Source: Chloroflexota bacterium (GTDB taxonomy: Bacteria > Chloroflexota > UBA11872 > VXOZ01). Taken from it: a stretch of DNA of 43,549 bases. The notes below the pieces were generated by a model that saw only the letters and a program-made list of their open reading frames with translations, did no database searches and was not told the DNA's origin. Position numbers and translations under genes: made by a program. The stretch covers positions 1-43,549 of the forward strand of contig JAJEAH010000025.1 of NCBI GenBank assembly GCA_022824225.1, in the 5' to 3' direction. Of the stretch, positions 1-8,641 are shown one piece after another; position 1 is the first letter of the stretch, and every line of letters begins with the position of its first letter.

Positions 1-329
1 AGGTCCGGCCCGATGATGTCGGCGATGGACTGCACCAGCCGCTCCTGCACGAGCGCGTGCGCCCAGGCAGTGCTGTAGCTCTGCAACTCGTGGATGGTCA
101 CAAGGAGACTTTTTGCATCCGCGTCCGCTTCCATCAGTTGCTTGCGCCATGGGCCGGTCCAGCCCTTGCCGTGGGTCGCGAAGTATTGAATGATATGGTC
201 GAGTTCCTCGCTGAGCGCCGCGACCTCTTGCGGGTCGAAGACCTGCTTCAGCCGCAGGTACCCGTTTTCATTGAAGAAGTCTACGTCCTCTGCGGGCAGA
301 CGTTGGGGCGCAGAAACGGCAACACTCAT
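1..329 (-). CDS. Phytanoyl-CoA dioxygenase (PhyH) family protein, N-terminal part
   Basis: The minus strand reads open from an ATG at 329-327 to the window edge, so only the first 109 codons are present. Residues about 17-42 (FFNENGYLRLKQVFDPQEV onward) match the typical opening of PhyH-type Fe(II)/2-oxoglutarate dioxygenases. An AAAGGAG ribosome site lies just upstream of the ATG (about 341-347). The catalytic HxD...H residues would lie beyond the window, so activity cannot be judged. Family members hydroxylate small molecules or lipids; the substrate is unknown here. The plus-strand reading frames over the same stretch are shadows. Confidence 0.8.
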   Translation of the reverse strand, partial: MSVAVSAPQRLPAEDVDFFNENGYLRLKQVFDPQEVAALSEELDHIIQYFATHGKGWTGPWRKQLMEADADAKSLLVTIHELQSYSTAWAHALVQERLVQSIADIIGPD

Positions 330-998
330 GGCCGGGGCTCCTTTCAAACGACATGAACGGTGCGCGGTCGCACCCAAATCGGACGGCACTTTCCGTTAGC
401 TGCTATGCTGCGGCGGCGGCGCGCCGGAGTCAAGGCGCCGTAGAGCGGTGTAGGCAGCATAGATCTCGGTTCAGAACCACTGCGCGCGGGGTACCGCTTT
501 GCCGCCGCCGGTACACACGGTGTCGCGAATTGACAAATGCCTGCGTCCGCTTCACTATACAGCACAGGCAAAGGGACGTTTCCGCGGAAATCCTCTCTTG
601 GCTGCGCCGTTGAAGCGCCATATCAGTGACCGCTGCGCGCTCCAATTGCTATGGCTTTCTGCAAAGCGGCGAATCGGTGTCTGGCTCCAAGCATATGTGG
701 AGTAGGCGGCAGTTCCTCCCGCCATTGCGCGGCTTGCGCACACCCATGGCCGCGCACAGCCGTCAGCGGCGGTCTCTCCGGAGTCCGGAGCGCGCACGTT
801 GTCCGGACGCGCCTGAATTCCTCTCCTATAGATGCTAGTGTAACCTCAGGGCTCGCGAGGCGCGGGAGCGCGCGATCGCACCGGAGCGGCGGGAGCAAGG
901 CGCGGCGGGCGCCCCATACAGCGATAGGGCAACTGTTGGCGCGCCGGACGCAATTTGCCGCGCACGCGCAGTAACAACGGGAAAAACAGAGGAATCAG
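330..998. other. Intergenic region without recognisable gene
   Basis: This 670-bp gap separates the divergent PhyH and YIP1 genes. Small open frames exist on both strands but none has a recognisable protein or ribosome site. A TTGACA hexamer at 530-535 has no good partner -10 box at normal spacing (TATACA at 556-561 is 20 nt away). Short self-complementary stretches occur near 775-800 (CTCCGGAG, GTCCGGAC). No tRNA-like fold was seen. Confidence 0.4.
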
Positions 999-1583
999 AT
1001 GCTTGCCGACCGCATGTTTCGCGCCGCCATGCTCGACCCCCTGGTCTTCGACGAGATCAAAGAAGACCGTAAGTCCTTGCCGCAAGCGGTGCAGGTCATC
1101 CTGATTGTCACCGTCGTCAGCATCGTGAGCAGCCTGGTGCAAGTCCTCAACGCGCCGGTAGAGACCGGCTTGGAAGACTTCGATCTGACGAACGTGGCGG
1201 CGGCGGGGGCGACCACAATCGGCAGTTGGCTGCTCTGGGCCTTTCTGGCCTACCTGCTCGGCACGGGAGTCTTTGGCGGGACCGCCAGCTTCATGGAATT
1301 GCTGCGGGCGCTTGGGTTCGCTCAGGCGCCGTCCGTAATCAACATTCTCGCCGTGCCGCTCGCCTTCATTCCGTTCGCCGGCGCGGTGTTGGGCGGACTC
1401 CTGGGTCTTGTCGCGTCGCTCTGGACCCTCTTCGTCATCGTCGTCGCCACGCGCCAGACCTTGGGCATCAGCACCGGCCGGGCAACGATCATCTCGTTGG
1501 TTACCGTGGTCGTGCTGGTCGTGGCGTACTTGGCGGTCACCCTGGCCTTGTTCCCTGAGGTCTTCGAACTGCCGTCCCAGTAA
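999..1583 (+). CDS. YIP1-type multi-pass membrane protein (first paralogue)
   Basis: The 194-aa product has a short charged N-terminus (residues 1-29) followed by hydrophobic segments at about 31-50, 70-92, 112-148 and 163-186. The layout and the motifs GTGVFGGTASF and LRALGFAQAP resemble bacterial YIP1-domain proteins. AGAGGAA lies 5-10 nt before the ATG. Function is unknown; the family is membrane-embedded with no assigned enzymatic role. It is clearly related to the gene at 1956-2495, with which it shares RAAMLDP, VFGGTA and LGFAQ in the same order, so the pair arose by tandem duplication. Confidence 0.75.
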   Translation: MLADRMFRAAMLDPLVFDEIKEDRKSLPQAVQVILIVTVVSIVSSLVQVLNAPVETGLEDFDLTNVAAAGATTIGSWLLWAFLAYLLGTGVFGGTASFMELLRALGFAQAPSVINILAVPLAFIPFAGAVLGGLLGLVASLWTLFVIVVATRQTLGISTGRATIISLVTVVVLVVAYLAVTLALFPEVFELPSQ

Positions 1584-1955
1584 TGGCCCGCCGTTGGCCG
1601 GGTAGGTGGCTTGCCGCGCACGGGGTTTGCCGCGTACGGGGTAATCCCCGTATATGTCCTTGGCCGCCCGGCGGGACAAGCAAGTTTCCCAGTGTCGCAT
1701 TCACCACGGCCAGGCGCGTTGCGGATGCGCGGGGCGGACGCCAAGCGGGCGCGGGGCGCGCTCCATGTGTGCGTAGACCATGCGCTCCCCGCTTGCAAGC
1801 GCGAGAATTCTGACAGGTACTTCACAAATTGAATATGGGAATTGCAATATCGCAGTTCTTATGCTAGTCTTTAGCAAGAAGTGGAAGTAATCATTATTGC
1901 GCTGGGCCGCCCCGTTGTGGTGGGCGCCTCGGCGCTACGCAGAAGGGAAGAGGCC
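1584..1955. other. Intergenic region between YIP1 paralogues
   Basis: Apart from the stem-loop and the two direct repeats at about 1612-1641, this 372-bp stretch is GC-rich up to about 1800 and then turns AT-rich (about 1805-1880). The AT-rich part probably carries the promoter of the second YIP1 gene, but no well-spaced -35/-10 pair could be identified. Confidence 0.35.
1635..1652 (+). terminator. Short perfect stem-loop downstream of the first YIP1 gene
   Basis: TACGGGG and CCCCGTA form a perfect 7-bp stem around the loop TAAT, 52 nt after the stop codon. It follows two direct copies of TTGCCGCGyACGGGG (about 1612-1641). There is no T-run after the stem, so intrinsic termination is only a possibility. 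Confidence 0.35.
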
Positions 1956-2495
1956 ATGCTCGTCAATCGCATGATCCGCGCCGCCATGCTCGATCCTCGT
2001 CTGTACGAGGAAGTGGAGCATGACCGCAACGCCACCAGTCAAGCCCTGCAGGTCGTCGTCATCGTGGCCCTTGCGAGCGGCATCGGCGGCGCATTGTGGA
2101 AACTCCTGACGCTTAATCCGATTGACGCGGTCACCGGCCTGATTGGCGGCATCGTTGCGGCGGTAGTCGGCTGGTTAGTCTGGGCGCTCGTCACGTTCGT
2201 TATTGGCACCAGCGTCTTTGGCGGCACCGCCACCTACGGTGAGATGCTCCGTACCCTCGGCTTTGCCCAATCGCCCAACGTGCTGCTCATCTTCACCGCC
2301 ATACCGCTCCTGGGCGGGCTCCTGCGCTTCATTTTGTTGATCTGGGTGCTGCTGGCCGGCCTCATCGCCATCCGCCAGGCTCTGGACGTGGGCACCGGCA
2401 AAGCGATTCTAACCGCCATCATCGGCTGGCTCGTGATGGTCATTGTGATCGGGATACTCGCGGCCGTGTTTGGTATCGGCATTCCGGGGTTCTGA
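1956..2495 (+). CDS. YIP1-type multi-pass membrane protein (second paralogue)
   Basis: The start is placed at the ATG at 1956, because GGAAGAGG lies just upstream and the resulting N-terminus (MLVNRMIRAAMLDP) aligns with that of the paralogue at 999. An upstream in-frame start at 1881 would add 25 unrelated residues. The 179-aa protein has hydrophobic segments at about 31-50, 60-88, 110-140 and 150-177 and the shared motifs VFGGTATYGEMLRTLGFAQ. It is predicted to be an integral membrane protein of the YIP1 type, function unknown. It is separated from its twin by 370 bp and probably has its own promoter. Confidence 0.75.
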   Translation: MLVNRMIRAAMLDPRLYEEVEHDRNATSQALQVVVIVALASGIGGALWKLLTLNPIDAVTGLIGGIVAAVVGWLVWALVTFVIGTSVFGGTATYGEMLRTLGFAQSPNVLLIFTAIPLLGGLLRFILLIWVLLAGLIAIRQALDVGTGKAILTAIIGWLVMVIVIGILAAVFGIGIPGF

Positions 2496-2647
2496 GCTAA
2501 CCCATCGGACTAGACCATCGATCAGCCAGCGCTGCGCGTGAAGGGGAGCACGGCTATTTGCCTCGCTCCCATCTCGCAGCGCCGGCCGCCGCAGGGCCGT
2601 AGTTTGGGCGAAATCGGTCGGAAGCGCTCGAGGAGACGCCGCCAATA

Positions 2648-3061
2648 ATGAACACCATCCCCTTTCAATTCACGGAAATCTACGCCGGCCTTGCGGAATC
2701 CGAGGGCTTGTTGAGCCTCTCGCCGGAGGCTCTGGTACTGGAATTCCAAATCAAGGACGCCATCGTCGGCGCCTTGAAATCGAAGGTCAAGCGAATCGAA
2801 CTGCGCTTCGCGGACATAGACGAAGTCCAACTGCATACAAACGTGCTGGGGACTAGCCTTACCGTCGTCGTGGACAGCCTGCAACTCGTAGAAGATGTAC
2901 CCAACGTGAAGCAGGGCAGATTCAAGGTGAAGGTCCCTCGCAGCCACCGCAAAGAAGCGGCGGCGCTGGCGCGGGAGGCTTCGATAAGGGTCTCGGAACT
3001 CCGGCTGGACCGCCTGGACAACACGCTCGACCGCACGATGACGTGTGCGGGTGATACCTAG
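2648..3061 (+). CDS. Hypothetical protein, predicted soluble beta-rich domain
   Basis: This 137-aa protein is not recognised. It has no signal peptide or membrane segment. The middle part alternates hydrophobic and charged residues (KRIELRFADIDEVQL, GTSLTVVVDSL, GRFKVKVPRS), which suggests a beta-sandwich or PH-like fold, followed by an Ala/Arg-rich helix (about residues 103-122). GAGGAG stands roughly a dozen bases before the ATG. Codon use looks normal for the window. It converges on fabI across a hairpin at 3075-3119. The PH-like suggestion is inference from pattern only. Confidence 0.6.
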   Translation: MNTIPFQFTEIYAGLAESEGLLSLSPEALVLEFQIKDAIVGALKSKVKRIELRFADIDEVQLHTNVLGTSLTVVVDSLQLVEDVPNVKQGRFKVKVPRSHRKEAAALAREASIRVSELRLDRLDNTLDRTMTCAGDT

Positions 3062-3074
3062 CGGAGCACGTCCC

Positions 3075-3119
3075 GCAACGCGGAAGCGTTGAGCGGCTGC
3101 CTGCTGCCGCTTGCGTTGC
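3075..3119. terminator. Hairpin between convergent genes
   Basis: GCAACGC (3075-3081) pairs with GCGTTGC (3113-3119), and inside it AGCGGC (3092-3097) pairs with GCCGCT (3106-3111). The element sits exactly between the stop codons of the 2648-3061 gene and fabI, where it could end transcription from both sides. No T-tract is present. Confidence 0.4.
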
Positions 3120-3126
3120 TGGCCGC

Positions 3127-3906
3127 CTATAGGCCGATGATGTGGTAGCCCGCGTCCACGTGAATGGTCTCGCCGGTCACGCCGGACGAAAGGGATGACG
3201 CCAGATAGAGGGCGGTATCGCCGACTTCGGCTTGGGTGATGTTGCGTTTCAGCGGGGTGCGCTCCGGTAGATCGAGCAGAAAGTTGCGCCCGCCGGGAAT
3301 GCCCGCCAACGACAGGGTGCGCATGGCGCCGGCGGAGATAGCATTTACACGAATGTTGTGGGCGCCGAGGTTCTCGGCCAGGTAGCGCACGTTGGCTTCC
3401 AGCGTCGCCTTGGCCGGGCCCATGAGCTTGTAGCCCGCCACCACGCGCTCGCCGCCGAGATACGTCAGCGCCATAACGCTGCCGCCGCCGGTCTTTTGCA
3501 TCAGGGGCAGCGCCGCCCGCGAAAGCGTAATCAAGGAGTGAGCGCTGATTTCGATCGCCTGCAAGAAGCCGTCGCGGGACGTATCCACGAATTCCTTGGC
3601 GAATTCGTCCCGGCTGGCAAAGGCGAGACTATGCACCAGGATGTCCAAGGAGCCGAATTCACGCTCCACCAGGGCAAAGAGCGCTGCCACCTCATCCGGT
3701 TGGGTGACGTCGCACGGCGCGACCAATGGGTTGTCCAGCGTGGCCGCCAGGTCTTGCACCCGCGACGCCAGGCGTTCAGTCTGATAGTTCATGCCAATGC
3801 GGGCGCCGGCGCCCGCCAAAGCCTGCACGATAGCCCACGCCGCGCTCTCCTTGTTCGCCACGCCCATAACGAGGGCATGCTTGCCGTGCAGATCGATCGT
3901 GTACAT
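3127..3906 (-). CDS. fabI: Enoyl-[acyl-carrier-protein] reductase (NADH), FabI type
   Basis: FabI reduces the trans-2-enoyl-ACP double bond in the last step of each fatty-acid elongation cycle, in the cytoplasm. The 259-aa product has the FabI form of the NAD-binding loop (GVANKESAAWAI, about residues 15-26), the ILVHSLAFA strand, and Tyr149, Tyr159 and Lys166 spaced exactly like the FabI active-site Tyr-x9-Tyr-x6-Lys. The start is set at 3906 because AAGGAGA lies 8 nt upstream; a longer frame from 3939 lacks such a site. It is transcribed alone. Together with plsY at 6456 it indicates ordinary bacterial ester-lipid synthesis. Residues conserved for triclosan-sensitive FabI are present, but drug response cannot be inferred. 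Confidence 0.95.
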   Translation of the reverse strand: MYTIDLHGKHALVMGVANKESAAWAIVQALAGAGARIGMNYQTERLASRVQDLAATLDNPLVAPCDVTQPDEVAALFALVEREFGSLDILVHSLAFASRDEFAKEFVDTSRDGFLQAIEISAHSLITLSRAALPLMQKTGGGSVMALTYLGGERVVAGYKLMGPAKATLEANVRYLAENLGAHNIRVNAISAGAMRTLSLAGIPGGRNFLLDLPERTPLKRNITQAEVGDTALYLASSLSSGVTGETIHVDAGYHIIGL

Positions 3907-4171
3907 GCATCTTCTCCTTGATTGGTGCGCGCGGCGCAAGAAGCGCTTCTTGCTATATTCCTACGACTACTAGCGGGCGGTCCGTCTGCGCGCCGACCCC
4001 GTGCCGGCCGTTTCGCAGCTATGCCCTGCAACAGAAGTCAATGATACCGCAAAGCGCAGTCCACTACGGCAAAAGCACGCTTCGTGGCCACTTCAGACTA
4101 TCGCGGTGTTGACAGAAGGGCAGAGACGCTTCGAAAATGTAGTATGACGGTAGGAGAGGAAGGTTGCGCCT

Positions 4172-4453
4172 ATGGACACGGAAGACTGGCTCACGATCGT
4201 CGAAGCAGCGTTGGATGACGCCACCGCCTGGCTGCGAAGCATTGGGCCGCAAGAACTGGACCAAGTTCCCGATTGGGGTATTTGGGCTATAATCGGCATC
4301 GGCATTTTGGTGGTTTTTTCTCTCATCTCCCAAGTTGTCAGCGCACTGCTCAAGCCGATCGTGAGAGTGGTGCAAGTCCTTGCTTTTCTGGCAGTGGCCG
4401 GGGCTGCCGGCTTGTACATTTTGCAGGCGCTGGGGTACGTGAACTTCCAGTAG
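4172..4453 (+). CDS. Small membrane protein, two hydrophobic segments
   Basis: This 93-aa protein has an acidic N-terminal half (residues 1-35) and two hydrophobic stretches, about 37-60 (WAIIGIGILVVFSLISQVV) and 66-88. GGAGAGGAAGG precedes the ATG by about 7 nt, a strong ribosome site. No family is recognised. It lies divergently from fabI and upstream of the gamma-glutamyltransferase gene, 241 bp away, and shows no obvious functional link to either. Confidence 0.65.
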   Translation: MDTEDWLTIVEAALDDATAWLRSIGPQELDQVPDWGIWAIIGIGILVVFSLISQVVSALLKPIVRVVQVLAFLAVAGAAGLYILQALGYVNFQ

Positions 4454-4694
4454 GTGCGCCCAAGGCCCGCGAAATTGGCTGAACGGCCCGCGTCTGCGTG
4501 CGTGAGCAGACTTTCCCGGTCCTGTGGGCGGGGCTTCTCGCCCTGTTGTCTGCCAGGCCGCCCCGGGGCAGCAAATCCGAACGGCTCACCGCAATCTCCG
4601 CGTAACGAAGGCGAGCGTGTGCGAGTCCCACACGGCGCCGCGCCAATTCAAACGACACGAGAACGCCGCATTCACCGCAAAGCCGGAGGCAAGC

Positions 4695-6431
4695 ATGGCA
4701 ACGGAAACGCACTGGGAAGCCCACGTACAGGCCGCCACCGCATCCTCAGGCATGGTGGCCGCCAAGCATCGCCTGGCCGCCCAAGCAGGCCTGGAGGTGC
4801 TGCAAGCCGGCGGCAACGCGGTGGACGCCGCCGTGGCGACAGCGTTCGCCATCGGCGTGGTGGAGCCGCCCATGAGCGGCGTTGGCGGCGGCGGCTACCT
4901 GTCCGTCTTCCTGCAAGAGACGCAGCAACGGGTTGTGATTGCCTTTCCCATGCAAGCGCCGCACGCGGCTACACCCGATATGTGGGAACTGGCCGAAGGC
5001 TACGACAATGAGCTCTTCGGCTGGCGCTTGGTCAAAGACAACGCCAACATATTTGGTTACCGCTCGATTGCCATTCCCGGCATGGTGGCCGGCATGGCGG
5101 CGGCCCTGGAACGCTACGGCACCCTCGGGCTCGACCGGGCCATGGCGCCGGCTATTCGGCTGGCGGAAGAAGGCTTTGCCCTCTCGTGGTTCGAGACCAT
5201 GTGGCAGGCGCAGGATCTGGCCCTGCTCAACCGCTTTCCCGCCACCGCCGCCGCGTTCCTCAGCAACGGATACCCTCATCGTTTGCCGTATCTCACCCAA
5301 CCCGGCGCGGCCGGCACGCTCAGCCAGCCGGACCTTGCCCAGACGCTGCGCGCCATCGCCGACCACGGACCGTCGGCGCTCTACGGCGGCGAGCTTGGCG
5401 CATCCATCGCCGCGCACGTGCAGGCGAACGGGGGCATCCTGACCGCGGAGGACTTTGCCCAGTACGAGGCCACGGTGCACGAGCAGTCCGTCCTGGGCAC
5501 GTACCGCGGGGCCAACGTGATCGGCATGCGCGGCGGCACGGGTGCGCCAACCTTGATGCAGATTCTCAACCTGCTGGACACGTTCGACGTGCGCAGTTAC
5601 GGCCACAACCAGGCGGATTACCTGCACACGTTCATCGAAGCCTCGGGCCAGGCCTTTGCCGACCGGTTCGCGTACATGGCAGACCCCACCCGCGTGGCTG
5701 TGCCCCTGGACGGCCTGCTCTCCAAGGCATATGCAGCCGACATGGCGGAGACCATCGCCCCCGACCGCACCCAGGCCCAGCGCGCGGCGGGCGACCCGTG
5801 GCGCTATCAAGACGGTACCGGCGCGGCGGGCGGCAGTCCTCCCCCCAGCGCATCGTCCGACGGCCGCTCACCCGAGTCAACTACGCATCTCGCCGTCATG
5901 GATGCCGCCGGGAACGCCGTCGCGCTTACGCAGACGCTGCTCTCGGCTTGGGGCTCGCGCGTGGTCGCGCCGGGCACCGGCGTGCTGCTCAACAACGGCA
6001 TGATGTGGTACAACCCGGAACCGGGCACCAGCAATTCCATCGAAGGCGGCAAGAAGCCGCTCAACAACATGTGCCCGGTGGTGCTGGAGCGTGACGGCAG
6101 CGCGGTGGCCGCGCTGGGCGCTTCCGGCGGGCGGCGCATCATCAACACGGTGGCGCAACTCGCCGTCAATCTGCTGGACTTCGACCTGGACATGCAAGCG
6201 GCTATCGACGCGCCGCGTATCGATTGCAGCACGCTGCAGCCAATTCTGAGCGCGCGCATCGATCCCGCCGTCTGCGCAGAACTCAGGCGGCGCGGTCACA
6301 ACGCTCTTGTTGCAGAGGAAGCCTTCTTGCCGCGCTACTTTGCCAGCCCAGTGGCCATTCAAAGGCAAGGAGACGTTCTAATCGGCGCCGCAGACCCCTA
6401 TTACCCGACTTCAGCGGCAGTGGGGTTCTAG
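4695..6431 (+). CDS. ggt: Gamma-glutamyltransferase family protein (Ntn hydrolase)
   Basis: The enzyme family cleaves or transfers the gamma-glutamyl group of glutathione and related amides. The 578-aa length matches a standard GGT precursor. The N-terminus has GMVAAKHRLAAQAGLEVLQ and GGNAVDAAVATAFAIGVVEP, typical of GGT. The processing site is at TTHLAVMD, where Thr396 is the expected nucleophile exposed by self-cleavage into a large (1-395) and small (396-578) chain. GASGGRRI around residue 475 matches the small-chain glycine motif. GGAGG lies 6 nt before the chosen ATG. No signal peptide is visible, which is unusual because many GGTs are exported; a cytoplasmic role or a GGT-like acylase activity is possible. 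Converges on plsY with only 24 bp between. Confidence 0.92.
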   Translation: MATETHWEAHVQAATASSGMVAAKHRLAAQAGLEVLQAGGNAVDAAVATAFAIGVVEPPMSGVGGGGYLSVFLQETQQRVVIAFPMQAPHAATPDMWELAEGYDNELFGWRLVKDNANIFGYRSIAIPGMVAGMAAALERYGTLGLDRAMAPAIRLAEEGFALSWFETMWQAQDLALLNRFPATAAAFLSNGYPHRLPYLTQPGAAGTLSQPDLAQTLRAIADHGPSALYGGELGASIAAHVQANGGILTAEDFAQYEATVHEQSVLGTYRGANVIGMRGGTGAPTLMQILNLLDTFDVRSYGHNQADYLHTFIEASGQAFADRFAYMADPTRVAVPLDGLLSKAYAADMAETIAPDRTQAQRAAGDPWRYQDGTGAAGGSPPPSASSDGRSPESTTHLAVMDAAGNAVALTQTLLSAWGSRVVAPGTGVLLNNGMMWYNPEPGTSNSIEGGKKPLNNMCPVVLERDGSAVAALGASGGRRIINTVAQLAVNLLDFDLDMQAAIDAPRIDCSTLQPILSARIDPAVCAELRRRGHNALVAEEAFLPRYFASPVAIQRQGDVLIGAADPYYPTSAAVGF

Positions 6432-6455
6432 TTGTAGCCTCTCTGCGCGCGGCTC

Positions 6456-7148
6456 TTATTCCTGGGCGCGGTCATAGAGAAACCGATTGCGCAAGCGCGT
6501 AGAGAGTGGGACTGGGGAACCTCGGTCCTGACGCAGACCGGCAGTGAGACGGCGCAAGATGAGTAAGAGTGAGAGTGCCGTGAACGTGAGCACTACGGTC
6601 GCCGATGCGCCCAGCCAGAATCCAACCAAAGGAAAGATTACGATCGAGACCATCATCAAGAAGGGCACGATGCGGCTCTCTCTGCTTTCTGCCGCAATCA
6701 CGCCGGCTACATCTTGCGGTTGACGCCCACTCATCACGGCATAGGCCACAAGACCGGACGCGGCCGGCAATACGGCCAAGACAAAGGTCAATGGTGAATG
6801 GGCAAGGACCGCGCCGCCCACCACTGAGATGCCGCGACCCCCACGAAAGCGGAGAAATACCGGCCAGCACTGACCCACCACCGCCCCGATTGCCGCCAGG
6901 GCCGCAGCGCCGTCGTTGAAGTCCAGCGCCCGAGCCGCCAGCACCACTACAACACCTTTGCCAATGTCCAGACCTGCTCCCACCACACCGGTTAGCGGCC
7001 CCACTGTGCGAAACAGGTTTGTGCCGCCGACATTCCGGCTTCCCGTGTCACGCAGGTCAACACCGGCCAAACGCCCGATATAGTAGACAAACGGCATTGC
7101 CCCAATGAGGTACGCACTGAGCATCAAACCGGGCACAAGCGGGTCCAT
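6456..7148 (-). CDS. plsY: Glycerol-3-phosphate acyltransferase, PlsY type
   Basis: PlsY is the membrane enzyme that moves an acyl group from acyl-phosphate to glycerol-3-phosphate, the first step of phospholipid synthesis. The 230-aa product is polytopic. Motif 1 is clear (GSRNVGGTNLFRTVG, about residues 36-50), as is the DIGKG segment. Motif 2 is altered: FRGGRGIS stands where most PlsY have a GGKGVAT-like sequence. The C-terminal motif is also weak, and the protein is longer than the usual 200 or so residues. It could be a divergent PlsY or a paralogue. Divergent from proB, sharing a 178-bp upstream region. Confidence 0.85.
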   Translation of the reverse strand: MDPLVPGLMLSAYLIGAMPFVYYIGRLAGVDLRDTGSRNVGGTNLFRTVGPLTGVVGAGLDIGKGVVVVLAARALDFNDGAAALAAIGAVVGQCWPVFLRFRGGRGISVVGGAVLAHSPLTFVLAVLPAASGLVAYAVMSGRQPQDVAGVIAAESRESRIVPFLMMVSIVIFPLVGFWLGASATVVLTFTALSLLLILRRLTAGLRQDRGSPVPLSTRLRNRFLYDRAQE

Positions 7149-7326
7149 AGCGTTTTACACACTTCCCTATGCTTGAACACGATAACGGCAGGCGAGCGCC
7201 AACACTCGCTACACTACAGCTATCTTGCCTAAACACACTGCTTTCCTGCAACATGGCGCCCTTGGTATTCTGTGCAGGTAAGACACGGGTACCGCGTTGA
7301 CGCAAGCTAGGCACGGCACAGCGACT

Positions 7327-8439
7327 ATGGCGACACCACCGCGGCGCATCGTCATCAAGATCGGCACGAATCTCCTGACGCACGGCGGGAAGCGCTTGAA
7401 CCGCGAGCGCATGGCGGACTTCGCGCGCCAGATCGCCGCACTGCGGGGCCAAGGCGTGGAAGTCGTTTTCGTCACGTCCGGCGCCGTGGCCGCGGGCGCC
7501 AGCGCCAACGTCCCGCCGCCCGGCGGTAAGGGCATACCCGTGCGCCAGATTCTCGCCGCCATCGGCCAGCCGCTGCTCATGCGCACCTACGCGGAACTCT
7601 TCGAGCCCCACGGCGTCGCGGTGGCGCAGGCGCTCTTCACCCGCACCGAACTGCAGCGCGACGGCTACCTCAACGCCCGCAACACGCTGTTGGGGCTTCT
7701 GGAAGCGGGCGTACTCCCGATCTGCAACGAGAATGACGTGGTGGCCGTGGCTGAACTTCAGCAGATCGGCGACAATGACACACTTTCAGCGCTGGTGGCA
7801 AATCTGGTCGACGCCGACCTGCTCGCGCTCTTGACCGACATCAAAGGGTTGTATACCTCTGACCCGCGCAACGATGCCTCGGCGATCCACGTGCCGGTGG
7901 TAGAACGCATCACCCGCGAGGTGGAAGCCATGGCGGGCGGGGCGGGTTCCCGCAGCAGCGTGGGCGGCATGGCCACGAAGATCAAGGCCGCCCGCATGGC
8001 CACCGCCGCGGGCACGGACGTGGTCATCTGCCAGGGCACGATTCCCGATGTGATCCTCGCCATCGCCAACGGTGAGCACGTGGGCACGCGTTTTGCCAGC
8101 AAGGTGAGCCGCACGAACAGCCTGCGGGAAGCGTGGATGGCGTCCGATCTCGCGCGCGGCCATCGCTTGGTCGTGGACTCCGGCGCGGCGCGGGCACTGC
8201 TGGCAAACGGCCGCAGCCTCTTGCCCGCCGGCATTGTGGCTGTGGAAGGGTCATTTCAGAGGGGCGACACGGTAGAAATCCGCGCTGCCGGCGGGGACGC
8301 CCTCGCCTGCGGGTTGGCAAACTACCCCTCCGACGAGTTGCGGAAGATTATGGGCAAAAGGTCCAGCGAGATCGCCAAGCTGCTGCCCGAGTCCTTTGGC
8401 GACGAGGCCGTCCACCGCAATAACATGGTTTTTCTCTAG
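7327..8439 (+). CDS. proB: Glutamate 5-kinase
   Basis: ProB phosphorylates glutamate to gamma-glutamyl phosphate, the first step of proline synthesis. The 370-aa product has the amino-acid kinase opening (IVIKIGTNLL), VTSGAVAAG, the INENDxVA-like segment CNENDVVAVAE, GDNDTLSALVA, DIKGLYTSDPR and GGMATKI, in the order found in E. coli ProB. The last 75 or so residues (GRSLLPAGIVAVEGSFQRGD onward) form the PUA domain. An in-frame TTG at 7297 would add 10 residues; neither start has a convincing ribosome site and the ATG fits family length better. No proA is adjacent, unlike many proBA operons. Confidence 0.95.
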   Translation: MATPPRRIVIKIGTNLLTHGGKRLNRERMADFARQIAALRGQGVEVVFVTSGAVAAGASANVPPPGGKGIPVRQILAAIGQPLLMRTYAELFEPHGVAVAQALFTRTELQRDGYLNARNTLLGLLEAGVLPICNENDVVAVAELQQIGDNDTLSALVANLVDADLLALLTDIKGLYTSDPRNDASAIHVPVVERITREVEAMAGGAGSRSSVGGMATKIKAARMATAAGTDVVICQGTIPDVILAIANGEHVGTRFASKVSRTNSLREAWMASDLARGHRLVVDSGAARALLANGRSLLPAGIVAVEGSFQRGDTVEIRAAGGDALACGLANYPSDELRKIMGKRSSEIAKLLPESFGDEAVHRNNMVFL

Positions 8440-8641
8440 ACCGGCGGAGGTTCCTGTACTACGTGCGTGGCTCTTGCCGCCTGCGCTATGGCCCCGGCGA
8501 ACCAAGCCGTGAGTCTGGAATCGTCGTGTAGAAGCGCGTCTCGTTTTGGGCCGGACAGCCACCAACAACCGTGTATGCGGCGCAGAACCGGCAGCGCAGC
8601 ACGCGCGGCCCAACCAACCTGTACACCAGAAGGAGTCTGCC

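Noticed and set aside
530-561. TTGACA plus TATACA as a promoter
   Set aside because: The spacer is 20 nt, outside the normal range, and the nearest gene start is more than 430 bp away.
846-1700. 284-codon frame on the minus strand
   Set aside because: It is antisense to the YIP1 gene, is rich in Arg/Gln/Asp as expected of a shadow frame, and has no recognisable family.
4746-5810. 354-codon frame on the minus strand
   Set aside because: It is antisense to the gamma-glutamyltransferase gene, whose motifs and ribosome site are clear.
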